Positions 22,766 to 34,080 are shown, counted from the first letter of the stretch. The stretch is 64,000 nucleotides of DNA from Smallanthus sonchifolius (GCA_023525975.1 CM042022.1:65554001-65618000), one strand, 5' to 3'. Translations and numbers: made by a program. The notes: a model not told the origin generated them from the letters alone.

Positions 22766-22786
22766 AATCTACCCCCTTACAAGGGT
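22766..22786 (-). promoter_or_regulatory. Polypurine tract of A
   Basis: The minus strand reads TTGTAAGGGGGTAGATT before the LTR start TGTAACACC. The duplicated copy is at 25742-25762. Confidence 0.9.
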
Positions 22787-22807
22787 TTCGTCCTCGAAAC
22801 CGAACAC

Positions 22808-24181
22808 TTACTCGAATAAGTAGGGATAAGATTGCCTCATCTCTTCCTCTGTCTCCCATGTGACTTCAGATCCCTTTCAATGTTGCCACTGAACTTTAAC
22901 TTGCTTGATTACTTTATTTCGTAATCTCTTTTCTTTCCAGTCGAGTATAGCCACTGGCTTCTCAACATAATTCAATCTTTCATCTACCTATATATCATTC
23001 AGTGGTACATGATAGGTTTCGTCTACCAAACACTTTCATAAGTGTGATACATGGAATGTTGAGTGGATTCCACTCAACTCTTCTGGCAATTCTAATCTAT
23101 ACGAAACCTTCCCTACTCGAGATAAAATTTTAAATGGTCCAATAAATCTTGGACTCAACTTCCCTCTCTTTATGAATCTAATGATTCCTTTCCACGGAGA
23201 TACTTTTAGCAGAACGTAGTCTCCGACTTGGAACTCTATTGGTCTTCGTCTTTTGTCTGCATAGGACTTTTGTCTGTCCTGGGAAGCTTTCAGACGAGTT
23301 TTAATCTGATCTAACTTTACACATGTCACTTGGACAATTTCTTTACTTCCCAACTCTTTCTTTCCAACCTCTCCCCAACATATGGGAGTTCTACATCTCC
23401 TTCCATACAACATCTCGTATAGCGGCATGCCAATACTTGCATGATAGTTGTTGTTTTAACAGAATTCTACCAAAGGTAGATGACTATCCCAACTTCCACC
23501 GAAGTAAATAATGCAAGCACGCAACATATCCTCAAGTGTTTGTATCGTTCTTTCACTTTGTCCATCCGTTTGAGGATGATATGCCGTGCTAATCAACAAC
23601 TTAGTTCCCATTTCTTCATGGAACTTCTTCCAGAAACGCAACGTAAAACGTGTGTCTCTGTCAGATACAATTGAAACCAGCACTCCATGCTGTGAAACAA
23701 TTTCTTTGATAAATGCCTCTGCTAACCTTTCTTAAGAGTATGTCTCACGTATCGGTAAGAAGTGATCACTCTTAGTCAATCTGTCTACTATCACCCATAT
23801 GGTATCATAACCTTTAGCTATTTTTGGTAGCTTTGTTATGAAGTCCATAGTGATATTCTTCCATTTCCATTCCGGAATATCTAGTGGCTGCAATCTACCA
23901 TAAGGCTTTTGATGCTCTACTTTGACTTGAGAACAAGTCAAGCATTTAGCCACATATTTCATGATATCAAATTTCTTACCAGGCCACCAATAATCTTGGC
24001 GTGGATCTTGGTACATTTTTGTAGTACCCGGATGAATCGAATATCGTGACTTAAGAGCTTCATCCAAAACTTTAATTCTGAATTGACCTATATGTGGTAT
24101 CCACATACGGCCGGATCGAATCTTAACTCCATACTCATTTTCTTCCAAGTATTTCTCTTGTCTCGCCATTCTTTCTTTCTT
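22808..24181 (-). pseudogene. Integrase and chromodomain of A, copy 1 (truncated)
   Basis: Minus strand: SIHPGTTKMYQDPRQDYWWP, CLTCSQVKVEHQKP, FITKLPKIAKG, IWVIVDRLTKS, SDRDTRFTLRF, HPQTDGQSERTIQTLED (catalytic E), VGDYVLLKVSPWKG, FHVSHL, then a chromodomain-like tail with VAILDWKEKRLRNK, VKVQWQH and YPYLFE, and TAA at 22808. Four or more in-frame stops are present, two of them apparent CGA-to-TGA changes. The 5' end is cut at 24181 by the duplication junction, so this copy is detached from RT. Confidence 0.92.
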
Positions 24182-24358
24182 AACACAAATCAATCTTCAG
24201 ATCCGAAAAACTCAATGAAATAGTGCCGAAATCGATGAAACGGTACTTCCAAAACTTCGATGCAGAAAAACTTCAATAAAATGCCGAAAAACACCTAAAA
24301 TTGATCAAAATAATCTGAATATACTAAGAAATCAAGAGCATAAAGCTCTGATACCAAT

Positions 24359-24914
24359 TGTAGGTCCAGATTTCAATCAGAAATCACTCAACAGATCGAT
24401 TACACACACACACACAGGCGGAATCTATGTGTATGGTGGTGAAAAAGAGGGTAGAAACAAAATTGGTGAAGATAACATCTAACCACACACAGAATCAACA
24501 CAAAAAACATATGAAAAAGTAAGAACAAAACATTAAACAAATGCAAATTGTATTGATTCTTCAAGAACAGTGAAAGAGAGAATTCAAGGTTACAACCGCT
24601 ACTCACACCCTAAAAATTCTCAAACTAGGCTATTTATAGTAAGTTGACAGGCATCGAAACTATGCTCACCGAAACTACTAGTTTCGTTGAAGCATTTACA
24701 AGTGTGATAAGCATGTCGAAACTAAACTATATATCAAAACTACTAGTTTCGATTGAACAAACCTCAATCAAAACTAAGTAGTTTCGATGGCCCAGACTTA
24801 GAAACTAAAACAGGAAATTACATGAAAATGAAAATACAAGTAAATAAACTAACTAGCAATGTTAAAAAAGAAATACATTGATGACAACAGCTTATACAAA
24901 AATAACACTCTACA
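24359..24914 (-). repeat. Duplicated copy of the C1 5' LTR
   Basis: 556 bp, preceded by a duplicated primer site and leader (24182-24358) and followed by duplicated A LTR sequence. It arose by segmental duplication, not by a separate insertion: its flank continues exactly as in copy 1 and it has no TSD of its own. Confidence 0.95.
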
Positions 24915-25741
24915 TTTTATAAATAACCTCTTGTAACATGAATGCTATCCCAAATATTTAAATCAAAGTATATAGCCTTTATGTAAATCTTTCTAGTACG
25001 CATACCCCAAAACATTTAAAGTAAAACATTAAAAATGGGCCTCATAGAACTCACCTCTAACTTCCTTCTTGTTTAGATAAACCTTAAGCACAACCAATTG
25101 GATTAATGTCCTAAGTCATCATAACATTACTTAACCAAGTCATTAGGAACTAGTTGGAACCTTACCTCAGAACTATCTTTTACGTATTGGAACCGAAAAG
25201 CTGGAAACCGGACTTCTCTACGTGAACCGGGGCTCGGGGCACGCTTCCCTAGGTTAACTAGGTGTTTGAAAGTGTTTTTTGTTGTGTAGGATGGTCAAAA
25301 ACCGAGCTCTTTGTCCAACTATTTTTAGGGTGACCGTCAGGTCCGTAGCGGACCGCTAGGCTCTAGGGTGACGGTCCGCTAAGAGTTTAAGTGGTTAATC
25401 CTTTGCTTAATAGCCAAGTAACGGACCATTAAAACATGCAATGGCGGACCGCTAGGATCCATATGACGTTCCGCTATAGGGTTCCAAACATCCGCTAGTC
25501 AGCTGACACGTGTCACCTCCTAATTATTCCTTTGCGCCCTACGTAGCGTACCGCTAACCCTTCAGGTGGTGGTCCGCCACCCTTCATCTTTCACTTTTTC
25601 TCATTTTCAGCCCTTGGATTTTGAACTAAATACAACCTGACCCCTTGTACTTTAACATAATGCCATTTAAACCGCTTAGGTTTCATCAATTGACCACTTT
25701 AGTCTCACAACATATATTTCTTTAAAAATTGGGGTGTTACA
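24915..25741 (-). repeat. Duplicated copy of the A 3' LTR piece
   Basis: This corresponds to 21939-22765 and ends GGGGTGTTACA at 25741. It holds the GCGGACCGC palindromes (about 25310-25590) and no gene. Confidence 0.95.
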
Positions 25742-25783
25742 AATCTACCCCCTTACAAGGGTTTCGTCCTCGAAACCGAACAC

Positions 25784-27180
25784 TTACTCGAATAAGTAGG
25801 GATAAGATTGCCTCATCTCTTCCTCTGTCTCCCATGTGACTTCAGATCCCTTTCAATGTTGCCACTGAACTTTAACTTGCTTGATTACTTTATTTCGTAA
25901 TCTCTTTTCTTTCCAGTCGAGTATAGCCACTGGCTTCTCAACATAATTCAATCTTTCATCTACCTATATATCATTCAGTGGTACATGATAGGTTTCGTCT
26001 ACCAAACACTTTCATAAGTGTGATACATGGAATGTTGAGTGGATTCCACTCAACTCTTCTGGCAATTCTAATCTATACGAAACCTTCCCTACTCGAGATA
26101 AAATTTTAAATGGTCCAATAAATCTTGGACTCAACTTCCCTCTCTTTATGAATCTAATGATTCCTTTCCACGGAGATACTTTTAGCAGAACGTAGTCTCC
26201 GACTTGGAACTCTATTGGTCTTCGTCTTTTGTCTGCATAGGACTTTTGTCTGTCCTGGGAAGCTTTCAGACGAGTTTTAATCTGATCTAACTTTACACAT
26301 GTCACTTGGACAATTTCTTTACTTCCCAACTCTTTCTTTCCAACCTCTCCCCAACATATGGGAGTTCTACATCTCCTTCCATACAACATCTCGTATAGCG
26401 GCATGCCAATACTTGCATGATAGTTGTTGTTTTAACAGAATTCTACCAAAGGTAGATGACTATCCCAACTTCCACCGAAGTAAATAATGCAAGCACGCAA
26501 CATATCCTCAAGTGTTTGTATCGTTCTTTCACTTTGTCCATCCGTTTGAGGATGATATGCCGTGCTAATCAACAACTTAGTTCCCATTTCTTCATGGAAC
26601 TTCTTCCAGAAACGCAACGTAAAACGTGTGTCTCTGTCAGATACAATTGAAACCAGCACTCCATGCTGTGAAACAATATCTTTGATAAATGCCTCTGCTA
26701 ACCTTTCTTAAGAGTATGTCTCACGTATCGGTAAGAAGTGAGCACTCTTAGTCAATCTGTCTACTATCACCCATATGGTATCATAACCTTTAGCTATTTT
26801 TGGTAGCTTTGTTATGAAGTCCATAGTGATATTCTTCCATTTCCATTCCGGAATATCTAGTGGCTGCAATCTACCATAAGGCTTTTGATGCTCTACTTTC
26901 ACTTGAGAACAAGTCAGCATTTAGCCACATATTTCATGATATCAAATTTCTTACCAGGCCACCAATAATCTTGGCGTGGATCTTGGTACATTTTTGTAGT
27001 ACCCGGATGAATCGAATATCGTGACTTATGAGCTTCATCCAAAACTTTAATTCTGAATTGACCTATATGTGGTATCCACATACGGCCGGATCGAATCTTA
27101 ACTCCATACTCATTTTCTTCCAAGTATTTCTCTTGTCTCGCCATTCTTTCTTTCTTAACATTCTCTACTTTCAATGCGTC
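25784..27180 (-). pseudogene. Integrase and chromodomain of A, copy 2
   Basis: The content matches copy 1, but this copy is still joined to RNase H at its N-terminal side (27181 onward). It carries the same stops at the chromodomain end, so those mutations predate the duplication. One base is missing relative to copy 1 near 26915, which breaks the frame between CLTCSQ and YVAKC. Confidence 0.92.
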
Positions 27181-27198
27181 TATTTGAACATTCCTGAG

Positions 27199-28784
27199 CT
27201 AAGTCATAAAGTCAGGAGTTACAACTAACTTATGTGACTTCACCCTGATAGGAGGATGCTCTTCTTTACGGCTTAGAGCATCTGCCACTACATTGGCTTT
27301 CCGTGGGTGATACAGGATTTCACAATCATAATCCTTTATCAGCTCGAACCATCTTTGCTGCCTCATGTTTAGATCTTTTTGCTCAAACAAATACTTTAAG
27401 TTTTTATGATTTGTGTAGATTGTGCACTTAACTCCATACAGATAGTGTCTCCATATTTTAAGTGCAAATACTACAGCAGCTAACTCTAAATCATGTGTCG
27501 AGTAGTTAGCTTCATGGGGTTTGAGTTGTCTTGAAGCATAGGCTACAACCTTGCCTCTCTGCATTAATACACACCCATGTCCCTGATACGAAGCATCAGA
27601 GTAAACTACCAGATCCTCTGTCCCTTCCGGTAAAGACAAAACCAGAGTTTGAGTTAATTTCTCCTTTAGCTTTTGGAAAGCACTTTCTTGTTCTATTCCC
27701 ATACAATCTTTGTCTCCTTGTTTCTGAGTTTTGTTAATGGGGTAGCAATCTTGGAGAAATCCTGAATAAATCTTCTATAGTAACCAGCCAAACCTAAGAA
27801 ACTGTGAATTTTTGTAGGTGTCTTTGGCGGGTTCCATTTCATTACAGTTTCTATCTTTGAAGGATCTACAAGAATACCTTCGGCGTTTATTACGTGACCT
27901 AAGAATTGAACTTCTCGGAGCCAAAACGCACACTTAGAGAATTTTTCATACAACTTTTATTTTCTATGTTTTTCCAGTACTTCCTTGAGATGACATGCAT
28001 GATCCCCTTCATTCTTTGAGTAGACTAGAATATGATCAGTGAACACGATCACAGATCGGTCCAACATTGGAAGACAAACCCTACTCATGAGGTCCATGAA
28101 TGCAGCGGGGGCATTAGTCAAACCAAATGACATTACTAAGAACTCATAATGTCCATATCTTGTACGGAAGGCTGTTTTTAGAATATCTTCATCTCTAACC
28201 TTCAACTTATGATACCCCGATCTTAGATTGATTTTGGAGAACTAGCTTGCTCCTTGTAATTGATTGAATAAGTCATCGATCATAGGTAATGGGTATTTGT
28301 TCTTGATGGTAATTTTGTTCAACTCATGGTAGTCTATGCACATACGCATACTACCATCCTTCTTCTTCATGAAAAGAACCGGAGCACCCCAAGGTGAGAT
28401 ACTCGGTCTAATAAAACTTCTGTCTAACAACTCTTGCAGTTGTGACATTAGTTCCTTCATTTCTGATGGAGCTAATCGATAAGGTGCCTTAGCTAAAGGC
28501 TTAGCACCAGGCACTAAGTCGATTCGAAATTCCACTTCTCTTTCGGGAGGTATTCCTGGTAATTCTATAGGAAAGTCACATACTACTGGCACGTATTTCA
28601 ATTCTTTAGTTTTTACTTTGGAATCAATAACATATGCCAGATAGGCCTCATTGCCTTGAGTCATAAACTTTGTGGCTTTCATCATAGAAATGATTCTAAC
28701 GGCTGATCTTATCTTATCACCGTGGATCGTAATCCGATTGCCGTCAGAAGTCTGCATCTGAACTGCTTTCTTGTTGTAAATGAT
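27199..28784 (-). pseudogene. Reverse transcriptase and RNase H of A
   Basis: Minus strand: RSFIRPSISPWGAPVLFMKK, MCIDYHELNKITIKNKYPLP, FGLTNAPAAFMDLM, then FTDHILVYS where the RT active site FIDDILVYS is expected. FLGHVINAEG, FLGLAGYYRRFIQDF and RNase H (VVYSDASYQGHG, THDLELAAVVFALKIWRHY, IYTNHKNLKYLF, KANVVADALSR) follow. Catalytic Asp is His in RT (codon 28032-28034) and Asn in the TDHK motif of RNase H. Stops lie at about 28239 and 27954, and a frameshift near 27715 separates RT from RNase H. Confidence 0.93.
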
Positions 28785-28940
28785 CTAGGCATCGTTTGCT
28801 GCCAACCAGTCCATTCCCAAGACTACATTAAATCCTTCGAGGATCATAGGATATAGTTTAACAGGTAATCTGTGTCCTTCAAGATTGATGAAACAATCTT
28901 GAATGACTTCTGCCACCTTCATCATTTTCCCGATAGTTGT

Positions 28941-29725
28941 TGTAGGATCGTGAAAGTACAAGATGGTTCTGTTCTTAGTTGAAATTGGCGGAAACAATAT
29001 CAACTACACAAGTATAATTGAGTAAACAGAAAGAATACTAATAAGAACACTGTTGTATTAAGCTTTTGCAGATAAACGATTACAATTGAAACTCAATCAA
29101 AAAGCACAAAAATCACACTTACAATGAAGTGTTTACACAGTATTTATAATCACTTAGAATCAAGACAGACCCTTGATTCTAAGGATCAGATCTAACACAG
29201 ACCGTTGATCTTTTGTATATAGCTAACTATTACACGTTTAGTCTAAAACTAGTTAACATTATTGAAACGTCTTCTTTATGCATTATTATTTGCATGATTG
29301 GAGAAGAGCATTGTTGTCTGTCATTGGTTGCACCATTGAGGTTCCTTCTGCTTTGAGTGTGTCAGTTGCTTTTGTAGAAAGTTGTCAGTGACGCTTGGCA
29401 TGGATAGTCAGCTGCAACGATTTGTCTTCAAGGCACACGGCTGTCAGCAGCAAAGATGAGGATTAGCAGCAAGATGTGACCATCCAAAGCTACTGATAAT
29501 TTGTCTGTCAGCAGCATCAAGTGTTGATGCTGCTGAAAAATCTTTCAGCAGCAACTTTGGTCTTCAGCAGATAAGGCTCTCCGCAGCAGATTTGTTCTTC
29601 AGCAGGAGAACAAGTATCCGCAACAGATAAGCTTGTCCGCAGCAGTTTGTTGGTCAGCAGCAAACTCTGAGATCAGCAGCATTTGTACTTAGAGAATTCT
29701 GTAGCCATCAGTCTTTGGTTCTACA
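28941..29725 (-). repeat. 3' LTR of C2
   Basis: 785 bp. The TATA (ATTATAAATA, minus) is at about 29141-29150. CAGCAGC/GCTGCTG repeats lie at about 29400-29690, including a dyad with 13-bp arms (29508-29520 and 29524-29536). The polypurine tract (minus CTAGGGGGGAGTT) is at 29726-29740. Confidence 0.93.
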
Positions 29726-29759
29726 AACTCCCCCCTAGACTGATGCTACCAAAATTCTC

Positions 29760-31915
29760 TTATTGCCTTTGTTGCTGAAACTTTTGCATGTTTCTGACTA
29801 TCCTTTCAACCTCATATCCTCTCTGGTCCATGCTGGGATTGTTAAGAGGAAGCTCAGATTGGGTCTTGATGTCTTTGCTTGCCATTTTGAAGATAGCTTT
29901 GCTTGAACACCTCATCTTCTGTCCTTTAACATCTGTTAGAGTGAACTCATTCTTCTCAGCATTGTAGGACCAGCTGATGAATGGAGAGTGGGATTGGAGA
30001 GGTTTGACATCAATGACATCATCTTTGCTGGGGTTGAAGTAATGTCTGATTGCCAGCAATAGATGTCTCCCACCTTCATTCTCAGGCTCAGAGGATTCAC
30101 CCAGCTCCATCATTCTTTTTAGATCAGAATCTGGAAGCCATAGTACCTCATCAACAGATGTATAGATTGATCTTTTAGCTTCTGTCCTCCCCCTGAACAC
30201 TTCAAACCATTGGTCTTCAGGGCTGTATGACCATCTGATTATTTCTCTTGAGTCTTCAGGTTTGGAAGTGGGTTTATTTTTCTTTTTGGGAGGTTGTTGA
30301 TGAGTAGGAGCTGGGTGTGTGGATTTGGACTTTGAGGGAGGAGAGGAGGGAGGTCTAGAAAAGAGAGTGGAAGGTTGTTGGATTGAGGAAGTGTTGGGTT
30401 TCTTTGATTTCCTTTCTTCTTCTTGAATGTTTACCCTTTTCTTGGAGCCTTTCTTCTCCAATCTTTCTTCCTCATCCTAATTGACTTTGAAATAGAGGGC
30501 TTGCAGGTTCATGAAATTCATGGGACCTAGCCTCTTTCCACTCTCTCCTCTAGCCTTAAGGAAGTCAATCATGACCTTCCTTTCTTCATGGGTCCATTTA
30601 TTAAAGGCAATGGTCTTTTTGGACTTTTGTTTGGCTTTTTCTTCTTCTTCAGCCTTTTTCTTCTTTGCCAATTGACCTTCCTGACCCATGAAGGCTCTGT
30701 AGATTTCTTTATTTGATAGTTTCTCAAGGTAATCTGCATCCTCACCTTGAGAAACTAGAGCCTTTACCCACTCCTCTCTCATTTCTTTAGCTAGTTCAGA
30801 ATCAGTTATTCTGAACTTAGCCTCTTCCTTCTTCTTCTTCTCTAGTTCTTCTTCTTCCTTGTCAAATTGTTCCTGCAGTTGAAGAGCAAGAGCTTCATCT
30901 TCTTCAATCTGATAAACTGCAGGAATATTTACTTTGAGCTCATCCAGCTGTTTTACATACATCTGGATTTGTTGTTCTCTGGGGAGAATGGCTGTGAGTC
31001 TTTCTTGAGTTTTCTTTGTTTCAGCCATCTCCTCTTCTTCTCTTCTTCTTCTTCTTCTTCTTCTTCTTTCTTCTTTCTCTTTCTTTTCTCTTTGCAACCT
31101 CTCTTCGTCTTCTTCGGTTATAATTCCCTTTCTCTTATCTTTGGTGGATGCCTCTGCTTCGGCTTCACTGATCACAACAGCAGATGATTGTGCTGCTGTG
31201 GGAATCTCAGCCTCAGCTTCACTGGCAATTTGAGAGGTTGATAAGGGAAGGTCATTAGCTTCATCTATTTTGCACTCAAGACTTGTAAATTCTATCAGCA
31301 TTTCTTTGACAGTGGATCTTGATTCATATGCAGCAGCAAAGATGTCTACTCGAAGGGAAGCTGAGTCAGAATCAGTGTCAGAATTTGACACACATACCGC
31401 TTCAGCAAATCCTTCCTTCTTGTTCAAGATGGGCTCTGACAGTAGCCATCATTGCCTGGCTTTCGAGGGAGTTGACATTGCAGATATTTGTTCTGAGTTA
31501 AAAGATCTTGTAAAGAAAGTCTGTAGGTAGTAGCAGGATGTTCCTGGTGTTGATGGTGAGAGAGGAGCCGTTGCTTAGCAGAAATGTGTGGTCAAGAGAC
31601 TTAGTGCTTACCCATCCCAGCACATCTAAGTCCTTGACAATGGAGTTGTACATAAATCTTCTTAAGCACATAACTTCTTTTTCAGTGAGAAGACTGCTCC
31701 TTGTTATTTCAAGTCTTCTAGGAGTCAGTCTTCTTTCTGCTGCTGTTGAAGATTCAGGATAGGCTACCCTTTTTGCTACTTGTATTTGTCTTTGAAAGTT
31801 GGGTAGATTATCCTCCATCAAGTCATTGAACCTGCCAATGGCAAGTTCTGTTGAGAGGTCCGTTGAGTTGTTGATGCATTGTAGATGGTATAGGTGAAGG
31901 ACTTGGATGATGTTG
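29760..31915 (-). pseudogene. Accessory ORF of C2
   Basis: Minus strand from about 31915: a globular N-terminus (FNDLMEDNLPNFQRQIQVAK), a frame change near 31500 and a stop near 31440, then a 316-codon frame (30477-31427). One TAG at 30477-30479 separates that from a 233-codon frame (29760-30461). The middle is a highly charged coiled coil with long Arg and Glu runs, then WTHEERKVMIDFLKARG. The C-terminal part has two similar blocks, IRWSYSPEDQWFEVFRG and ISWSYNAEKNEFTLTD. They resemble the single VGWKYDKERSFCIVRN block of C0 and C1, so this looks like the same family with the block duplicated. Function is unknown. Confidence 0.75.
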
Positions 31916-31916
31916 A

Positions 31917-32291
31917 GAAATTCCCAGTTTAGCTCTTCTACTCATCCTCAAACTCCAACCTCTCAAACAAGCACATCTCCATTCCTCCTAGAAGCACCTC
32001 CTCAAACCTCAACCTCTGCTGCTTTTGTTTCTGAAAACTTAAGCAACATGTCCTTTATCATGGGGGATCTGGAATGCTTTCATCTAGATGATTTAGAGGA
32101 AATGGACATACAGCACTCGTATGACATGCTCTCTATAAGAGGAAAAAGGTTCTACTCTAGAACCGGAAGACCCATTCCAAGTAACAACTCCAACACCAGA
32201 GTTGGCTTGGATAAAAGCAAACTAATATGTTACAACTGTAACCTACTGGGCCACTTTGCTAGAGAATGCAAGGCACCAAGATCAAATCCAG
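31917..32291 (+). pseudogene. Inverted gag C-terminus of C2
   Basis: The plus strand encodes FHLDDLEEMDIQHSYDMLSI and the zinc knuckle CYNCNLLGHFAREC, which belong to a gag C-terminus. The rest of C2 gag and everything else in C2 are on the minus strand. The block lies exactly where the gag C-terminus should be, between gag (to about 32294) and the accessory ORF (from 31915), but reversed. It is therefore an internal inversion of about 375 bp. Confidence 0.9.
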
Positions 32292-32293
32292 CT

Positions 32294-33040
32294 AGGACCT
32301 GAGTGTTCAGAATGGAGGGCAGAGGAGGTGGTGGTGGATGTTGAGGCTGTTTGGTAGCTTGAGCTTCTTTCTTTTGCCTGAATCATCTCTAACTCATAAG
32401 TGTTTAGCATTCCAAAGAGCTCAGTCATCTGGAGAGTCTTCAGATTCTCAGTTCTTCTGATTGACACTGTGTAAAGTGTCCAGCAGCTTGGTAGAGACCT
32501 GATGAACTTCTTGAGAATATCATCATTCTCTAGCTTTACTTTGGAGCACTGCAGTTCTCCCACCAGGTAAGTGTACCTGTTATACAAAGCGGTTAGTGAC
32601 TCACCTTCCTTCCATATGAAGTTTTCATATTGTTGTTTCAGGACGTCTCTTCTTTTTTCTTTGACTTCCTCAGAGCCAGCAAGCATCTTCTCGAGAGCCT
32701 CCTAGAGCTCTTTAGCAGTTTTGTAACTTCTGAATTTATAAAAAACTTCATTTGGATGGCACATGTGGATAGCTCCTAGTGCCTTGAAGTCCACCTCCAT
32801 TTTCTTTATGTCCTCTTCTGAGTACTTGGAGGGCTCCTTTGGAACTGATGGTCCTCCAGAGTCAGCAGAGGCCATCATGGGAGTGTAGGGTCCATCCCTG
32901 ATGGATTTCCACATTCCGTACTCCTGATAACAGAAAAAACTTTCCATGCGATTCTTCCACATGTCGTAGTCTTCCCCAGATACCAATCTTGGTGGTCGGT
33001 TGATGCTGCCGATGTCTTCAAATCCATTGCTCTGTGCCAT
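32294..33040 (-). pseudogene. Gag N-terminal and central part of C2
   Basis: ATG 33040 starts MAQSNGFEDIGSINRPPRLV. Then come YDMWKNRMESFFCYQEYGMW, KFRSYKTAKELWEAL-type sequence broken by TAG at about 32702, DVLKQQYENF, FIRSLPSCWTLY and MLNTYELEMIQ. The order matches Copia gag in C1 and C3. The frame runs into the inverted block at about 32294 and stops. Confidence 0.88.
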
Positions 33041-33140
33041 CTTTGTTTTTGTGATTTTGGGTGACTTGATTGAAAGAGAGAGTTTAGAATAGAACCAGAA
33101 GTGATTAAACAAGTGTGAGTTTGTTTAATCTGAGCCAAAG

Positions 33141-33154
33141 CTCAGATACCACTT
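33141..33154 (-). promoter_or_regulatory. Primer-binding site of C2
   Basis: The plus strand reads GCTCAGATACCACT; the minus strand has TGGTATCTGAGC after the 5' LTR, an initiator-tRNA-Met-type site with one change shared with C3. Confidence 0.88.
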
Positions 33155-33908
33155 GTAGGATCGTGAAAGTACAAGATGGTTCTGTTCTTAGTTGAAATTG
33201 GCGGAAACAATATCAACTACACAAGTATAATCGAGTAAACAGAAAGAATACTAATAAGAACGCTGTTGTATTAAGCTTTTGCAGATAAACGATTACAATT
33301 GAAACTCAATCAAAAAGCACAAAAAAGCACACTTACAATGAAGTATTTATACTCATTTATAATCAAGATCAGATCTAACACAGACCGTTGATCTTTTGTA
33401 TATAGCTAACTATTACACGTTTAGCCTAAAACTAGTTAACTTTATTGAAACGTCTTATTTATGCATTATTACTTGCATGCTTGGAGAAAAGCATTGTTGT
33501 CTGTCATTGGTTGCACCATTGAGGTTCCTTCTGCTTTGAGTGTGTCAGTTGCCTTTGCAGAAAGTTGTCAGTGACGCTTGGCATGGATAGTCAGCTTCAA
33601 CGATTTGTCTTCAAGGCACACGGCTGTCTGCAGCAAAGATGAGGATTAGCAGCAAGATGTGACCATCCAAAGCTACTGATGATTTGCTTGTCAGCAGCAT
33701 CAACACTTGATGCTGCTGACAAGCCTTTCAGCAGCAACTTTGGTCTTCAGTAGATAAGGCTATCCGCAACAGATTTGTTCTTCCGCAGGAGAACAAGTAT
33801 CCGCAGCAGATAAGCTTGTCCGCAGCAGTTTGTTGGTTAGCAGCAAACTCTTAGATCAGCAGCATTTGTACTTAGAGAATTTTATAGCCATCAGTCTTTG
33901 GTTCTACA
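33155..33908 (-). repeat. 5' LTR of C2
   Basis: 754 bp, starting TGTAGGATCG and ending GGTTCTACA on the plus strand. The main dyad has 14-bp arms at 33690-33703 and 33707-33720, one base pair longer per arm than in the other LTR. It lacks about 30 bp present in the 3' LTR near the TATA region. Confidence 0.93.
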
Positions 33909-34080
33909 GTTGTTTCGACTTCAAAGGTTTCACTTAATCTTATGGTAGGTCTAGCTATGGAAGAACAGAAATCTAAGGATACAAAACTTCTACTAGCTCC
34001 TGAGTCAAATAACAAAGTAGCAGGTACGTTATTAACGAGAAATGTACCTGATACTATGTCAGGAAGTGTCTTAGCTTCTT

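Larger units (their letters stand above)
21208..27160. repeat. 2,976-bp direct tandem duplication
   Basis: Copy 1 is 21208-24181 and copy 2 is 24182-27160, with an offset of 2974-2976 bp. Each contains 177 bp of C1 leader, the C1 primer site and 5' LTR, the 822-bp A LTR piece, A's polypurine tract and 1.4 kb of A integrase. The copies differ at only about a dozen positions plus a 2-bp and a 1-bp indel. The join at 24182-24185 is AACA, which is present at both parental ends, consistent with microhomology. Confidence 0.95.
28941..33908 (-). mobile_element. Non-autonomous Copia-like element C2 without pol
   Basis: C2 is flanked by GTTGT (28936-28940 and 33909-33913) in A's protease. It has LTRs of 785 and 754 bp, a primer site, a gag on the minus strand, an inverted gag C-terminus on the plus strand, and a long accessory ORF ending 34 bp from the polypurine tract. 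No protease, integrase, RT or RNase H sequence is present in its 4,968 bp. The primer site TGGTATCTGAGC is shared with C3, so an element like C3 could have supplied enzymes; that is inference. Confidence 0.93.
28785..34080 (-). pseudogene. Protease of A, split by C2
   Basis: The N-terminal part (33909-34080, minus) contains VSGTFLVNNVPATLLFDSGA, the catalytic DSG. After removal of C2 and one GTTGT copy it continues at 28785-28940 with KVAEVIQDCFINLEGHRLPV and VVLGMDWLAAND. The GMDWL motif marks the end of the Gypsy protease region. A stop lies between this segment and RT near 28784. Confidence 0.88.

Noticed and set aside
24182..24914. A second, independent C1 insertion or solo LTR
   Set aside because: Its flanks match the first copy for about 3 kb and there is no TSD of its own; it is part of the tandem duplication.
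30867..31187. Plus-strand serine/phenylalanine-rich ORF
   Set aside because: It is the complement of the charged coiled coil in the C2 accessory ORF.
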